Shown here in pieces: positions 34,447 to 47,233 of a stretch of DNA of 64,000 nucleotides. Positions within the stretch are counted from its first letter, which is position 1. Each line of letters begins with the position of its first letter. The stretch is from contig CM023540.1 of the NCBI GenBank assembly GCA_013350335.1, positions 62,121,195 to 62,185,194 on the forward strand, read 5' to 3'. Source of the stretch: Chimonanthus salicifolius. Taxonomy: Eukaryota > Streptophyta > Magnoliopsida > Laurales > Calycanthaceae. The notes beneath the pieces are model-generated. The model did no database searches and was not told the DNA's origin. It saw only the letters and a list, made by a program, of their open reading frames with translations. The translations under genes and the position numbers were made by a program.

Positions 34447-34461
34447 AAAAGAGGATTCTAT
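34447..34461 (+). promoter_or_regulatory. Polypurine tract, A element
   Basis: AAAAGAGGA then TTCTAT immediately before the 3' LTR. It is preceded by TTTTCGGGACGAAAATTTC at 34428-34446, the conserved mini-palindrome. Confidence 0.9.
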
Positions 34462-35698
34462 TGTAATAACCCGAATTTTTGATAAATATATATATTGGCA
34501 TTTATTCATTTTAAATTGAAGTTTGAGGTAATAAAATGCCAAATGGACCAAATTTTGGGACAATGGCCCAAGGAGACCCCAATTGGGCCATGGATTGGAT
34601 GAAATCCATTTAATGGGTCAATGAGGATTAAATCGGGTCAAGGATGGCCAAGTGGGCCCGATAGCCGTGTGGGGCCCAATGGACCCAATTGAGGTAAGCC
34701 TAAGGTAAGGAGGGAATTTAATTGGGCCGTGGGCCCAATGTTTACCCAATAAACATGAATTAGAATTAATACATGTAATTGGTCAATGGTAAGTAATCGG
34801 GTCAAAGATGGTCAATTTGAGTCAAAGGGCCATGTGGGACCCAATGGGCCAAGGTAACTAAGCCCTAAGATAAATGGATAAGACAAGAATCTAATTGGGC
34901 CATGGGCCCAATGGCAATCCAATAAGATGGATACAATTAATAAAATTTAAATCACCTAAGTTAGGTGATAAATGGACCAAAGTAACATGGCCAATGGGGC
35001 CCACCTCCACCTCACCCATTGAGGTGGCGTGTGGACCCAAGAGTAGTGGGGCCGACCACCATGGTTGACTTGGTCAACCATGGGTGGATCATGGAGGGAA
35101 ATTAATGGGATTAAATTATATAGAAGGTGATTAATTAAATTAATCAAGGGATCAAGGAAGTTAATCAACCTAAGATTAAACTTGTCAAATGGTTAAATGG
35201 TCAAAACCACTCCAACAAACACAAACCACCTCAAGAAAACACAAATTAAAACGATGGGCTTGAATGGTGGTTGGGTCTCAACCACCACCACCAAAGTCAA
35301 GCCAACCCATGCTTGGTTGGTGAAGAAATTAATGTGGAGTGAAGACCACTCCAACCACCTCCATTCCTTTGCAAACCAACCCATTTCACTCAAGCATTCC
35401 TCATACACCAAGAAAAAAAACGGCACCCACCTTGCAAGAGAGGAGAAAGAACTTAGAAGGAAAAGAAAAAGAAAAGAGAAGAAAAGAGGTGAAACCTTGG
35501 ATTCACCATTGGAAGACCAAGAGTTACTATCTTCATCATTTTCCCCTCTTTCCCTCTCTCAACCTAACCCTATCTTAGCCAATCGAAACATGTCCCACCA
35601 TTGATCAAGCACATCTAGCCGATCAAAGATCAAGAAGAAGGAGAGAAGAGGCTAAGGAAATCAAGTGGAGGAACAAAGACCGGAGGAGTCGTCGGATC

Positions 35699-37515
35699 GT
35701 AAGTATGTTCTAAACAAGAGATTTAATTGTTAAGGTTTTAAGTTTTGGAATCCATCCTTGCCATATGATGGTGGCCAAATTATTTTAGGCTATGGAATGG
35801 ATTTAAAATCCATCAAATGGAAGGCTAAGAAAATGGAAATGATGATGAATTTATTAAGAGGTTAAGGTTTAAAAGTTTGGAGAATGGCTAACGAGCTTTA
35901 TTTTTTTTTTTAAAATAAGTGAACATTAGTGATTTATGATTTCAAATTTTTGGAATTCTAAGGTTTTATTAAAGCATGGAGAATATGGAATTTTTAATGA
36001 ATGGATGGACCATAGGGTTTGGCCATGTAGCATGGCCGAACCCCATGGTAAATGAGGATGATTTTAATTTGGATTATATTTTAATATTATGCATTTTAAT
36101 TAGGGTTTTTATAAGAAATAAAAAGTTGGAGAATGGTTTAGGGTTCCAAGGATTTAAAGGATTAAATGTAGGCAATTTTTGGAAAAAAGTTTTATGATGG
36201 AATCCATGGATGATATAAGATTAGAAGTATGGAGAATGGTTAATGAAAATTAGTTTTCAAATGATTAAAAAATGGGTGTTTTAAAGGATTGTTAAAATGA
36301 GAAATCATGAGGAAATGTTGGTGGTTTTTAATGGACTTTAAATGTGATTAAAGGACCCAAGTTAAAAATGAGGGAAAGGCATCATGGGTTCGGCCATGGT
36401 GTATGGCCGAACCCATGACCCATGTTTTAGGTCATTCATGGGCTAAGTATGGTTTATATATGTGCTTAAACAAAATGGAAATTAAGTTAAGTTAATGATG
36501 AAATTTAAATAGATGTTACAAGTATGATATGTGATGTTTAAATGGAATAAAGATAGTGATTGAAATGGATGATTTAAGTTTCATTGGAGGTATGTTTAAT
36601 GGGTAATTGAAACCAAGAAGGATGGGGAAAGAAACATCATGGGTTCGGCCATGATGTATGGCCGAACCCATGACCCAAATTTTGATCAACTTTAGACCAA
36701 GGCTAATGCATGTATCAATGCCTTGGAGGTTGTTTTAAAGGGCCAAAATGAATGAAGATTTATGATTTTTGAAATGGATTATTTTTGGGACAAAATATGA
36801 GTCTTTGAAAATGGCACCAATAAAAGTGAACCATGAACCCTATGGTAATATCTTGGGACTTTTATGAATGGAAAACAATGGAGAGAAATGAAAATATTAA
36901 ATGGATTGGTAAGCATGGTAGGTGATGTTTTATATGAGATGAAAAATGGGGTTTTAAATGAATGACTTAAATTCATTGGTGAAGGTAAAATGAACCAAGA
37001 AATTAGGAAATAGACATCATGGGTTCGGCCATGGTGTATGGCCGAACCCATGACCCCTTTGGGAGCCATATTATGGGCTAGGTATGGAATTATTTATGGG
37101 ATTAAATATTTACAAATTTTATTAAACTAGGTGGCTGATTTTATGATGTTATGTCATGATTAAGAAATTATAAATGGGTCCAAGTTATGGGTCAAATATG
37201 GACTTAAATATGCATGGATAAAAGGGGTAACTTAACCATGGAAGAGGAGTGGCAAAACCGTAATTTGTGGCCACATTGAAGGACCTTGGGTTCGACCATG
37301 GTACATGGCCGAACCCTATGTGGGTTGGACATGAAAATGGATATATTATGAAGGAATAAATGAAGCAGATAGTTGCTGCATTTTAGGCTCGCAAATCGGA
37401 ATTTTAAATTTGGCCAACATTGGATTTATGTATGAGTCTAAAACCAATGGATAATGGGCTAAGTTAGGGACTTAATCATGGATGATGTATGGACTAATCT
37501 GGTAAATGTAATAAG
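35699..37515 (+). other. Putative LTR intron with hairpin array (A 3' LTR)
   Basis: Same limits as the 5' LTR copy: GGATC/GTAAGTATG and TAATAAG/GTATCGGG. It includes five hairpins between 36017 and 37315. Arms of the first and fifth hairpins carry single mismatches; the second to fourth are perfect with 15-16 bp stems once the flanking CATGG/CCATG is counted. Confidence 0.45.
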
Positions 37516-37875
37516 GTATCGGGCGTCGCAAACGGTACGCGATCGGCGACCGGATTATCGAACGGGAAGCTTAATGGAACGCGACACGGTATTCGGTAGG
37601 ATTCCTACCTTTTTGTAAGCGATGGATATGTGATGGTGTTTTACATTATTTTGACTTGGCTTATTATGGATTTATGATTTTAATTTATGATTTATGGGAC
37701 TTGCACTATGATGGGTTTTAAACTTATGAATTGCATGATAGTATCATGGATTATATTTTAATATTATGCATCATATGACTATGTATGGTATATTGAATAT
37801 GGTCTATCTATATACTACATAGCATAATGCACCTACATCTCATGCATGGTATGGGCAGAAAAAAATAAACAAACC

Positions 37876-38060
37876 GGAGTCCATGCTCCGTCAGGGCGAC
37901 CGAGAATCAGACATGGGGATAGCCTGAGGGCTATAACCGGAGTCCAGGCTCCGTCGGGACGACCGAGAATCAGACATGGGATAGCCTGAGGGCTATAACC
38001 GGAGTCCATGCTCCGTCGGGGCGACCGAGAGGCAAACATGGGGAACAGGATATTGTATGA
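37876..38060 (+). repeat. 63-bp minisatellite, three copies (A 3' LTR)
   Basis: GGAGTCCATGCTCC-type starts at 37876, 37939 and 38001. The middle copy reads CCAGGCTCC. Confidence 0.9.
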
Positions 38061-38742
38061 TCACACGGATAATGGGTGGGACACATGACATGAGCACCCA
38101 TGACATAGCATTCATCACATACTTATTTTGTTGTATTTTATGTTATCGGTATGTGTGTATCACTAATCCACGTGCTAGCCCTACTCGGAGTCCTACTGGG
38201 CGCGTTGACTAACGCCCTACTTCTACCCTAGCTGATGACGCAGGAGAGGCAGGAAGCGGTGGACATACCGGAGGCCAAGCTTAGGAGCTTGGAAAGCGCA
38301 GTCCTAGTTTATATTATGTTTATATTTTGGAGATGTAATTTTAAGTAATTTAGCTTGTCGGGTTGTATAAATTTACATTTCTTGCGATGGTTTGGACGTT
38401 ACTTATGGACGATACATTTTGTAATATAATCACGAACATAGGGGCGTTTTGGTAAATTCAATGTCGTATCTTCCCTTCTATCTAAAAATCGGTAGGATAG
38501 AATTTATTATCATGTTCCGCAATGATTATAATCCGCGAGCTTACTTCCTACGAGTGAATCATTCTCGTGGACTTAGCTCCGCGCACGCGTGGGGTTAGCC
38601 AGTTAAGGGTCAGGCTTTAGAAGCTCGGACTTAACTCGCGTCGTGGCGTCCGTGCCTTCTCTCACTCTTCTATTTCAAAAAAAAAAAAAATAGACTCTGA
38701 TTTTCGGAAAACGGGTGAAAAAGGGCGGGGCGTTACACAACA

Positions 38743-40834
38743 TGGCCGAACCCTATGGTTCATCTCTTACCCTTAAAAATCACATACTTATGATTATATC
38801 TCTTGGTGGGTTCGGCCATACATCATGGCCGAACCTCATCCAAATCCTTTTTAGTTCTCATGATCCATATTCATAGAAATCTAGGGTTTGGCCACGCAAA
38901 GGTCAGACCATGATCTTGATCATATACCTTATCTTAGACATGCATGAGGTCCTTTCCATGTATCCATAACAATTTAGGGTTCGGCCATGCAAGGCCAACC
39001 CATGATCCATGATCATAATCCTTATATGGTTCATGCAAGAGGTCCTTAGCTATATATACATAATGTCTTTAATATTCCATTATTTACATAGCCTATCTTA
39101 CCCATTAGGGTTTGTCCATTTCCTATCTCATTTCTTGGATGGATTTTAAATCCATGGCCCATAATATTTTGGCCAACTCTCCAATCCAAAAATGGGATTT
39201 CATGGTTTCCTTTAACTCCTTTAAATTAATAAAATCTTGTTAAGTACTGTTTATCGATTCCGCGACTCCTCCTGTTTCCTTCGCTCTTTCTTACTCCTCC
39301 GATTTTCTCCTTAGTCTTTCTTCTTCCTTGCTCCTTGATCTTCGACCTTGAGAGGGAGAGGATCTAAGATGAACCCCCAAGAAGATGGTTCGGCCTTGGT
39401 GAATGTTTGAGAGAGGGAGAGGAGGAGAGTGAGATGAGACTCCAAGTCTTTGTTCAATGAGAGGGTCGGCCAAGCTTGAGAGGGAGAGGAGATGAGATCA
39501 AATTTTCTCTAAGTCTTTCTTTGTCTTTCTCCTAGAGTGATGGTCGGCCAAGAGAAGGAGAGAAGGAGATGAGAGGAATGAGACCAAAAGCCCTCTTTTC
39601 CCATCTTGTCTAGGGTTTGCTTGGGTTAGACTCCACCCTCATCAATGTGCAGTCTTCCCCATGAGCCCATTGACCCAACTAAGGAGTGCATGCCCTCCAC
39701 ATGGCACATACCACTCCCATGCCCAACGGTTTTGGCTTGGTTTCCTTGGTGGTTTGGTGGTTTCCTTGGGTGGTTTGGTGGTTTCCATGAGATGGAACCA
39801 CCACCTCTCTTTTGCCTAACGCATGGTCTTGCATGTCCCCATTTTAAGCTTCTTGTCTTGTATACCACTCCTATGTCCAACGGTTTTTGCATTGGTTTTC
39901 TTGGGTGGTTTGGATGAGGAGGAACCACAACCTCTCCATTGCCCAATCATGGTCCTTGCATGTCCTCCACTTAGGCATCTTTGTCTAGCCAAGGGGTGCA
40001 TGCCCTCCACAGGGCACATACCACCCCTTATGCCCAACGGTTTTGGTGTGCTTTCCTTGGGTGGTTTGGTGGTTTCCATGAGATGAAACCACCACCTCTT
40101 TTTTTGCCCAATGCATGGTCTCCACCTAAGCATCCTTGTGTAGCCAAGGGGGTGCATGCCCTCCACATGGTGCACACCATCCCCCAACGGTTTTGATGGA
40201 GTGGTTTCATTGAGATGAAACCACCCACTTGACTCACTCCACTTACATGTAACTCACCCCCATTTGACTCATCTTATTTTAATGTAGCTCAACTCTCAAC
40301 TCATGTATTGATTTTATTTCCATCTAACTTAGGTGATTACAATTAAATAATTTAATTCCACTTACTACATTTAATCCTCTTTAATTTACCTTTGACTCAC
40401 CCATGGTTGACCAAGTCAACCATGGTGATCGAGCCCACATGTGTATTGGCCCACACGCCACCTCACTTGGTGAGGTGGAGTAGGGTCCCATTGGCTATGC
40501 CACTTGGATTTCCACTCCTACACTTGCAATTAAGATGGACCCCATGCCTTTGATCACAATTGGATCCATGACCCAATTAAATTTATTTCTTACCCATTTA
40601 CCCTAATGCTCAATACATCTTGACCCATTGGGTCCCAATTGGGCATTTGACCCAATTGAACATCATTGACCCAATTAAATACAATCAAGCCTATCCATGG
40701 TCCATTGGACCATACTTGGGCCATTGCCCCAACTTTGATCCATCTACCATCCATTTCATCAAAATTCTCAATTTCAACAATTAAAATAAATAATAGCCAA
40801 TATATTTCTTGATTTAAAAATCCGGGCTATTACA
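38743..40834 (-). mobile_element. Minus-strand A/D-type solo LTR, second part
   Basis: Resumes the LTR split at 25403 and ends, on the plus strand, TCCGGGCTATTACA (minus start TGTAATAGCCCGGA). It contains a hairpin at 38808 and single-arm remnants at 38885 and 38970. A degenerate block repeat of GCATGCCCTCCACA and CCCAACGGTTTTG occurs at 39640-40230, and a CCATGGTTGAC/GTCAACCATGG palindrome near 40400. Its donor-like site (near 39256, minus) reads ATAAAC, so GT is lost. The 5 bp outside the two ends (GCATA, CTACC) do not match. Confidence 0.85.
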
Positions 40835-42101
40835 CTACCATACTCAGACCGACACATCGACTCTGTCGATGAGTCGTACTGAGATCAACTCTTCATTCAC
40901 TCGTTCCATATTTTGTCGATCGTACCTCATCTCTACTTTATCATACCTAGGCCGATGCATCGATCTGGTCGATACATCGTCCTGGTGTTAGTTCATCATT
41001 TCCTAATTTCTTTTGTAGTTCCGTCATGTCCCCACCAAGGTGTTGATCCAACCAGTGTCTTTGTCAAAGATCCGCGCGTATATCGACACAGTCGATATGT
41101 CCACCGATTCGTTCTTCTGTCATCCTGGGTTTCAGTTCTATACCTGTCATTTTCAGTTCGTTGAACTCTCACCCCAGAAGACACATTGACAAAGTCGATA
41201 TGTCGACTGGGTTGAGTCAGAAGTCATGGACCCGTCATCCATGGCTTCCTTTTACCTAGGTGTTTATTGTTCTACGGTTCTTTCTTTCCAGATCTATGAA
41301 CGCATATTTCTAAACAACCTATTATTATTGATTTACTTAAAAGGTATCAGAAATTCACCAACCTCGAGTGATTTGTAGGTGTCCTTGAATTGGTGAAATC
41401 TGGTCTCCTTTGTCTCCTTGCTCTCCACCCTTCTTGCTGAATCGATTTCTTTTTCCCCTTACTTGATCTCTCCTTCCTTTCCCAGAACAGCTGAAACCCG
41501 TGAAGAGGTGAATAGGTTTCCCGGTTTAGTTGAAGGTTAGGATGTCAGTGAGAGGGTGTACTCGGATGAGAAATATGGGTGGTCAGGCACTCTGTTTCTG
41601 TGTTTTCTTCTCTTTTCCTTTCTTTCTTTTCTTCTGTTTTCCCTTCGTTTTCCCTTCTTTTTATCTTCAGCTTTTGCTATCCCCAGACTCTTAATGAAGT
41701 TCTTGAAAACTGAAGAGGCATCGTAAATACCTATGCATGGAAAAACGAACAGTTTGGACGGTGGTAGACAGATCGTCTGCTGAAGATGTTTAGTCTACTC
41801 GACATATCGACTTTGTCGATGTGTCGACCAATTTGATTATATTTTCCACCGATACATCGACTACGTCGATGTATCCTTTGAACAACTTATACTTCGGGTT
41901 TAGATCTCAGTTTTCCTCGATACATTGATCCAGTCGATGTATCATCTGGAAACATGGAGCTTTACCGGCACATCGACCAAGTCGATGTATCATTCGAGGA
42001 AACTTTAGTTTCCCTTTATTTCTTTTAATAAACATTTACATTATTTGGAACACAATCATATATTTCATTTATATGATAAATAAAAATTTCGGGTCCTTAC
42101 A
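40835..42101 (-). mobile_element. B1 5' LTR, U3-side part
   Basis: Collinear with 15570-17046 of the B1 3' LTR, though shorter: 41100-41125 skips the block found at 15835-16030. It has palindromes such as GATACATCGAC/TAC/GTCGATGTATC at 41849 and CCTAGGCCGATGCATCGATC at 40946 with its partner arm to 40985. It ends GGTCCTTACA at 42101. Confidence 0.88.
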
Positions 42102-42482
42102 AAATTTCTACCTTTTGGAATTTTCGTCCCGAAAATTAGACGAAGGTTGGATTCCAAAAGAAAAACAAATTCTAGATAAATAACTCAGGATGAGAGGCTC
42201 TCATTTCCAATTCCATTTCCCAAGTGGGTTCTTCATTTCCGCATCTCTCCCAAACCATTTTGACGAAATGAATCACCTTGGTACTTTCTACTATGTACCT
42301 ATGATTTTGATAGGCCTTTCGACGTAAGTTACGTCTCTTTGAACATCCAATTCTTGTACATCCAAGACATGCGAGGGATCAGGATTGTACTTTTGTAACA
42401 TTGAGACGTGAAATGCATTGTGCATGTTGGATAACTGTGAGGGAAGTGTTATGCGATATGTTGCCTCGCCAATTTTACCAAT
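42102..42482 (-). pseudogene. pol: B2: polypurine tract and 3' end of a second B pol
   Basis: Directly follows the LTR end with the same minus-strand CAAAAGGT..AAATTT polypurine tract (42102-42117) and the ATTTTCGGGACGAAAAT block as at 17047. Then, in reverse, comes the pol stop near 42172, chromodomain (TWEMESE-like) and integrase C-terminal sequence, up to the equivalent of 17425. A B LTR inserted at 42483 cuts it off. It therefore shares the 40835-42101 LTR with B1. Confidence 0.88.
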
Positions 42483-42973
42483 TGAAACGACCCGTCCTTT
42501 TTCAATTAGTTAAATCAGAGTATTTTTTAAACAGAAAAGGGACGGATATGTCACGACGTGAGCCAAGTTCAAGTCCGAAAACTCAATCCTCGACTGACCC
42601 AATTCTAGCACACATTTTTGTCAACCCATTAAACATTTGTGCGTGTGCCAACATAACACTTGTGAAATAACATGTGCGGAAATAATATTTGAGGAATTAT
42701 AATACCAAACATTTCAATAGCAAAGATAGAAATGACTTAACCATATAAATCAAAATATCAAACCATATCCAAAATAGAATTCATCTAAGTTATTACATCA
42801 ATGATCCTTTGAAATTAAATAGTTCTATGAAAATATCAAATTAAGAACTATGAGATCGTCAAACATCTCCGAATCCATTTCTTCGTCAAGCATGGTTACC
42901 ACTAGGTCCAGGTTATTCTCCTTTACCCTGATCTGTGTTAACTTCTTGGGGAAAAATGTACAAGCTTAGTGAA
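42483..42973 (-). mobile_element. B3 LTR, R-U5-side part
   Basis: Plus strand TGAAACGACCCGTCC, a B LTR end with one change from TGTAACGACCC. Collinear with 13729-14208. It is interrupted at 42973 by a C solo LTR and inserted in the B2 pol remnant. Confidence 0.85.
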
Positions 42974-45608
42974 TGTTGATGTGTTTTAAATTTGTAAATC
43001 TCGCAAGCGTATGAACCATTCGTAGTCCAGCGATTGAGTGCGAGGTCGAATCCAAATGAAACATTCAAAATATATGAAATTCAAAATACACATGCTTCAA
43101 TTTTTATGTTTCTTAGAAAACTAAGATTCATTATTAAATCTAGGATAGAAAATCAATTTTAATCTTTAAAAGTACATCTCCAAGTTAAGTAAGTCTTTAT
43201 TCAAATAAATAGATCTACAATTTTAAAATATTGATTAAAAGTAATTAAAGTAATGTTTTAATTAAGAGTTTATAGATAATCTCATCACACGTCCTAATTC
43301 ACAAAATCTAAATCTAATTAAATTGAATCCTAACTAGTTAATCAATTTGTTAGGGAGGTTTTAAATACATGAAATAATTACATTTTAAAGAATTAAAGAT
43401 TTTAAAGGAAAAACTAAAATACAACATTCAAGTGAAGCAGAATAAACATGAAAAATAAATCGGCAAGAAAAGTAAATGATAGAATAAAAATGCGGTAACG
43501 TAAAAGGTGGTTGTTTGGAAAAGACCGTTCATCGCCAAAAACATTTAAATAAACAAACGACCCAGATTTGAAATTCACGTAAAGATCCAAGTTCCAATTC
43601 ATGTTTATTATTAACGTTAAAATCATATACTTTAAATTATAAAACCAAACCTTAGTAACTTTGATCTGACAATTTTAACCCAAGTCCAAACTATTTCATG
43701 TCCGATTAAATAATTAAAGCATAAAATCTTAAAATCGAATCAAATACAATCATAAAAGGAATTTAGAAATTGGATGTTTCAAGATTCTAAACGGGTTGTC
43801 CTTTGATTATTTATTGGAAGAATTAACACAGGATTGATTGAATACATGATACTTGGAAATTGAAATTACAAAAGAAACTCACTGTAAAATTCAAATGCAC
43901 TATGTATCCTTGAGTCTTCTCTTGGTCTTCTCTTAGTCTTCTCTTCAATCCTTTGGTCCTCTTTGGGTCGAGAGTCAAATTCAAGTTTGGTATGTGGGTG
44001 ACTAGGCTATTTATAGAACTTGTGATTGAATGGATGGCTATGATTAAATCTAAGTTTAAGTTAATGGGTGAAAGGTTGGGATTAGATCTAACTTAACATG
44101 GGTGGCTAGGATTAAAAGATAGAAAACTAGGGCTTCCTAGTGCTATGGTCGAATTTAGGGGCTTGGGATCCAAGCTATCTTGGTGGCTAAGCAATGGAGG
44201 AGAAGAAATAGGAATTGGATTAAGGAAAGGGGTTTTAGAAAATGGCTTGTGTGTTTAGGGTTTGATGACATGCAATGCAATTGAATGGATGAGATTGAGA
44301 GATGAAATGAATGAATGGATGGATGATAAGATGATGATGTGGAGGCTATCCTAGATGAGATACGGGCATTGATGAGATAAAATCAATGCAATATTCGAAT
44401 GATGCATGTGTGATAAGGTAATGAGGTGTATGCAATGAACGTAGATGGGATTTGAATCAAACACATGGAGAAAATATAGTGCTAAAATCTAGCAAGGTGG
44501 AGATGAAATAGGATCTAGGTGATGTGTCAAGCTTGGAGAGGAATCCTAGGAATTATCATGCGCATGGAGGCTTTCTAAATCTTGTAAAATCGTGTGAAGC
44601 ATTGGCTTATGCGCATGGACACCTAAATTCTAGGATTTAATGAGATGCCTATGGTTTTAATGAGATGAAACATGAAATGGAGTTCTAGCATTAATTGGCC
44701 TAGATCTAATGGCTATGATGCATGATGGATGATCTATGTGGATGGATGGATAGATGGTGCATGGATGATCATAATCCTAAGGTTAATCTATATGATGAAT
44801 GGTTTGGATGCCCTAAATCTAATCATGATGCGTGAACGGGTTAGATTGAATAAGTGGATCTAGGGTTTGATTATATGAAATGCATGGGATAAATGAGATA
44901 AATGAAGTGAATGGTTTGGATTGGTCGATTGGGTTAATGGATGGTGTGGATGGGATATTGGAAATTGGGTGGTTAAGATTGGTTGGGAAAGATGGGTCAT
45001 GGCTATGGGCTTTTGGGTTTTGGACCTAAAATGGATTTTGGTCTTAGGGTTGGTAAACTTGGATTTGAACCTGGAGCATTGGATCTTTAAATTGGACTTG
45101 GACTTGAATTGGAGACTTGGATTTAAGCTTGCTGGGCTTCAATTCACTCTAGCCTGGCCCACATTGGGAAATCCGCCAGAAGTACTTGGCCTGGCCTAGT
45201 GTCTGGCATTTGGAGCAAAGCTTAGCCCAATTGCAGTTGATCTCTGGCCCATGGATCTTGATTTCAACTCTTGGCCTTTTAATTGCAGACTTTGATTTTA
45301 AAATTAAATAATTAATCAATACCACTAAAATTCTAAATATTGAATAAATCTAGACTCTCATAAACGGATCCAGATTATCCAATTTACATCAAAAACCCTA
45401 AAGTGGCATGAATTAATTATGAAATTCAAAATTTTCCATTTTAAGCTCTCTTTTCGACAATTATCCACTGTTTTGTGCATGAATCTTGTTTTCCCATCTT
45501 TTTATCTACAAAACTAGAAAAAACCATTAAACATATCTTTTATATACAAAATCAAGGCTAACTTAATCATAATTAAAGGGTAAAAATGTAAGATTTTTAG
45601 ACTCAACA
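42974..45608 (-). mobile_element. C-family solo LTR, minus strand (2635 bp)
   Basis: Plus strand TGTTGATGTG...GACTCAACA, flanked by GTGAA (42969-42973) and GTCAA (45609-45613), a 5 bp target duplication with one change. It is homologous in reverse to 11332-13706. On the minus strand: about 1.6 kb U3, TATAAATAG at 44015-44007, about 1 kb R-U5 with CGACCTCGCACTCAATCGC and GCTTGCG near the end. No coding region, so it is a solo LTR or a minimal derivative. Confidence 0.82.
44007..44015 (-). promoter_or_regulatory. TATA box in the C solo LTR
   Basis: TATAAATAG on the minus strand, conserved with 12549-12557 of the other C LTR. Confidence 0.65.
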
Positions 45609-47233
45609 GTCAACTTGCCCAGTAGGAAGCTCCGATCATAAAATGCACAAAGTCTAAAATCCCAAAATATCATATAATCAGGATAATAACATATATTTCT
45701 CAAATATAAAATAGAAGATGTACCAAAATCTGATACCGCAGAAATCATAGAATAATATGCCATGGGTGCCATGCATCAATGATATGCCCACCCATTCCCA
45801 TTCATCAGATCATAACAAATCACTTCAAATAATAGTTCTCAATATTGGCCACTTATTTCCACATCATTTGAGGAGGCAACCACCAGGGTGCTGTTACCCA
45901 TTCACAATTTAACCGAGACTATCGGTGGAGTGTGGTCTTCTCCCTCTCCGCAGGGTTTCGGGACCTACCTAGGAGCTCTTTGGCTCAATTAAGCCGTAAC
46001 ATTCATATCAAGGGACAGGGCCAAAGTCTAACATTTTATCTTATTGTATACAAGACCAAGAAAGTCTGGACAGTTCTTATTGTCTTGATAAGATCAACCT
46101 TCCCATACAACCATGCATGAGGTAATGTGTGCAATTATGATGCCAAAACCATGCATCAAATAGTTTCTTTCATCAAACATCATTTCTATATAAAATAATG
46201 AGTATAATAAAAATCAGGATCTCATAAATCAATACTTATCAAAACCATTCTCATTGTTGTGCTTCAATAAAATAGGAACTCCTACCTGATCAACAATGAT
46301 CAATCAAATAAGATTCACACTTTTGCTCGAACAACGTCGGAATCTCCCTTGACTTCTTTTGTCCATGTACATGTTCAAATTACAGTTTATATGTTACTAT
46401 CACATAAAATCCTTTGTGTAGATCTTATCCAGACCTAAAAGTTCACTGTATGATTTCCCCAATTCTAAAGGATTTCATTTCATATTTTATTTAACCAGTG
46501 CATACATCTACTTTGATAATTGGTCTCTGTTTCAAGTCGGCATATTGACACTGTCGATACATTGCCACTGGACACAGTCGTACTGATTTATGTTTGTTTT
46601 ATGTCATGTCTTCCAATTTCTCTTCCGGTCATTTATGCATATATCGACACGGTCGATGTATCCAATAGTTCACACGTCGAATTTGTCAACATGTACTCCT
46701 GTTTTGAGTCCTCAATTTCTTAAGTTATTCTTTGTTCCCGATCGTATGTATCGATCCAATCAATACATGCATATATTCATAATGTGTTCCTCAATCGATA
46801 CATCGACATAGTCGACGCATCGATTTTGACTTGAATTATTTCCTTTAATCTCATTTTCAGTTTATTCAGGCTGATATGTTGGTTTGATCGATATATTTGC
46901 CAGAGATCATTTCCAGCCAGACATATCAACAGGGCCGATACATCGTCCTTAAATTAATCTATCACTTTTATTTCATCTCCGGTTCTACCATACTCAACCG
47001 ACACATCGACTCTGTCGATGGGTCGTGCTGAGATCAACTCTTCGTTCACTCGTTCCATATTATGTCGGTCATACCTCATCTGTACTTTATCATACCCAGG
47101 CCGATGCATCGATCTGGTCAATACATTGTCCTAGTGTAAGTTCATCATTTCCTTATTTTTTTTGTAGTTTTGTCATGTCCCGACCGAACTACTGATCCAA
47201 CCAATGTATGTGTCAAAGATCTGTGGGCATATC
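45609..47233 (-). mobile_element. B3 LTR, middle part
   Basis: Resumes at TCAACTTGCCCAGTAGGAAG and is collinear with 14209-15812. It includes the palindromic zone from 46540. It holds a stretch (about 46815-46900) absent from the B1 3' LTR. It is interrupted at 47233 by an A solo LTR. Confidence 0.87.

Larger units (their letters stand above)
25404..38737 (+). mobile_element. Full-length A element, Tekay-like chromovirus (13,334 bp)
   Basis: 5' LTR 25404-29635, PBS 29638, gag 30150, protease, RT-RNase H-integrase 31801-33978, chromodomain to 34399, polypurine tract 34447, 3' LTR 34462-38737. It is flanked by a perfect 5 bp target duplication CAACA (25399-25403 and 38738-38742). The two LTRs look about 98% alike by eye, so insertion is recent; an exact identity was not computed. 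Gag-pol has two single-base frameshifts, two nonsense codons and a deletion in integrase, so it would need proteins in trans. Confidence 0.96.
34462..38737 (+). mobile_element. A element 3' LTR (4276 bp)
   Basis: TGTAATAACCCG to GGGGCGTTACA, collinear with the 5' LTR throughout. Differences seen: scattered substitutions (denser in the first 700 bp), one extra minisatellite unit (37876-38037, three copies), a missing GAAAAACTTAGAA-type duplication near 35457, and a shortened AAGGTGATCTAAG near 35156. The putative intron equivalent is 35699-37515. Confidence 0.96.
13729..42101 (-). mobile_element. B1 element, Ty3/gypsy chromovirus, interrupted by nested insertions
   Basis: Minus-strand element. 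The 3' LTR is 13729-17046, internal gag-pol 17047-21755, and the 5' LTR is 21756-23501 plus 40835-42101. The interruption at 23502-40834 is a solo LTR carrying the full A element. No target duplication matches at the two ends because a second B internal region (42102 onward) directly abuts the 5' LTR. The integrase ends in a chromodomain. Coding regions are heavily frameshifted, so the element is inactive. Confidence 0.9.
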
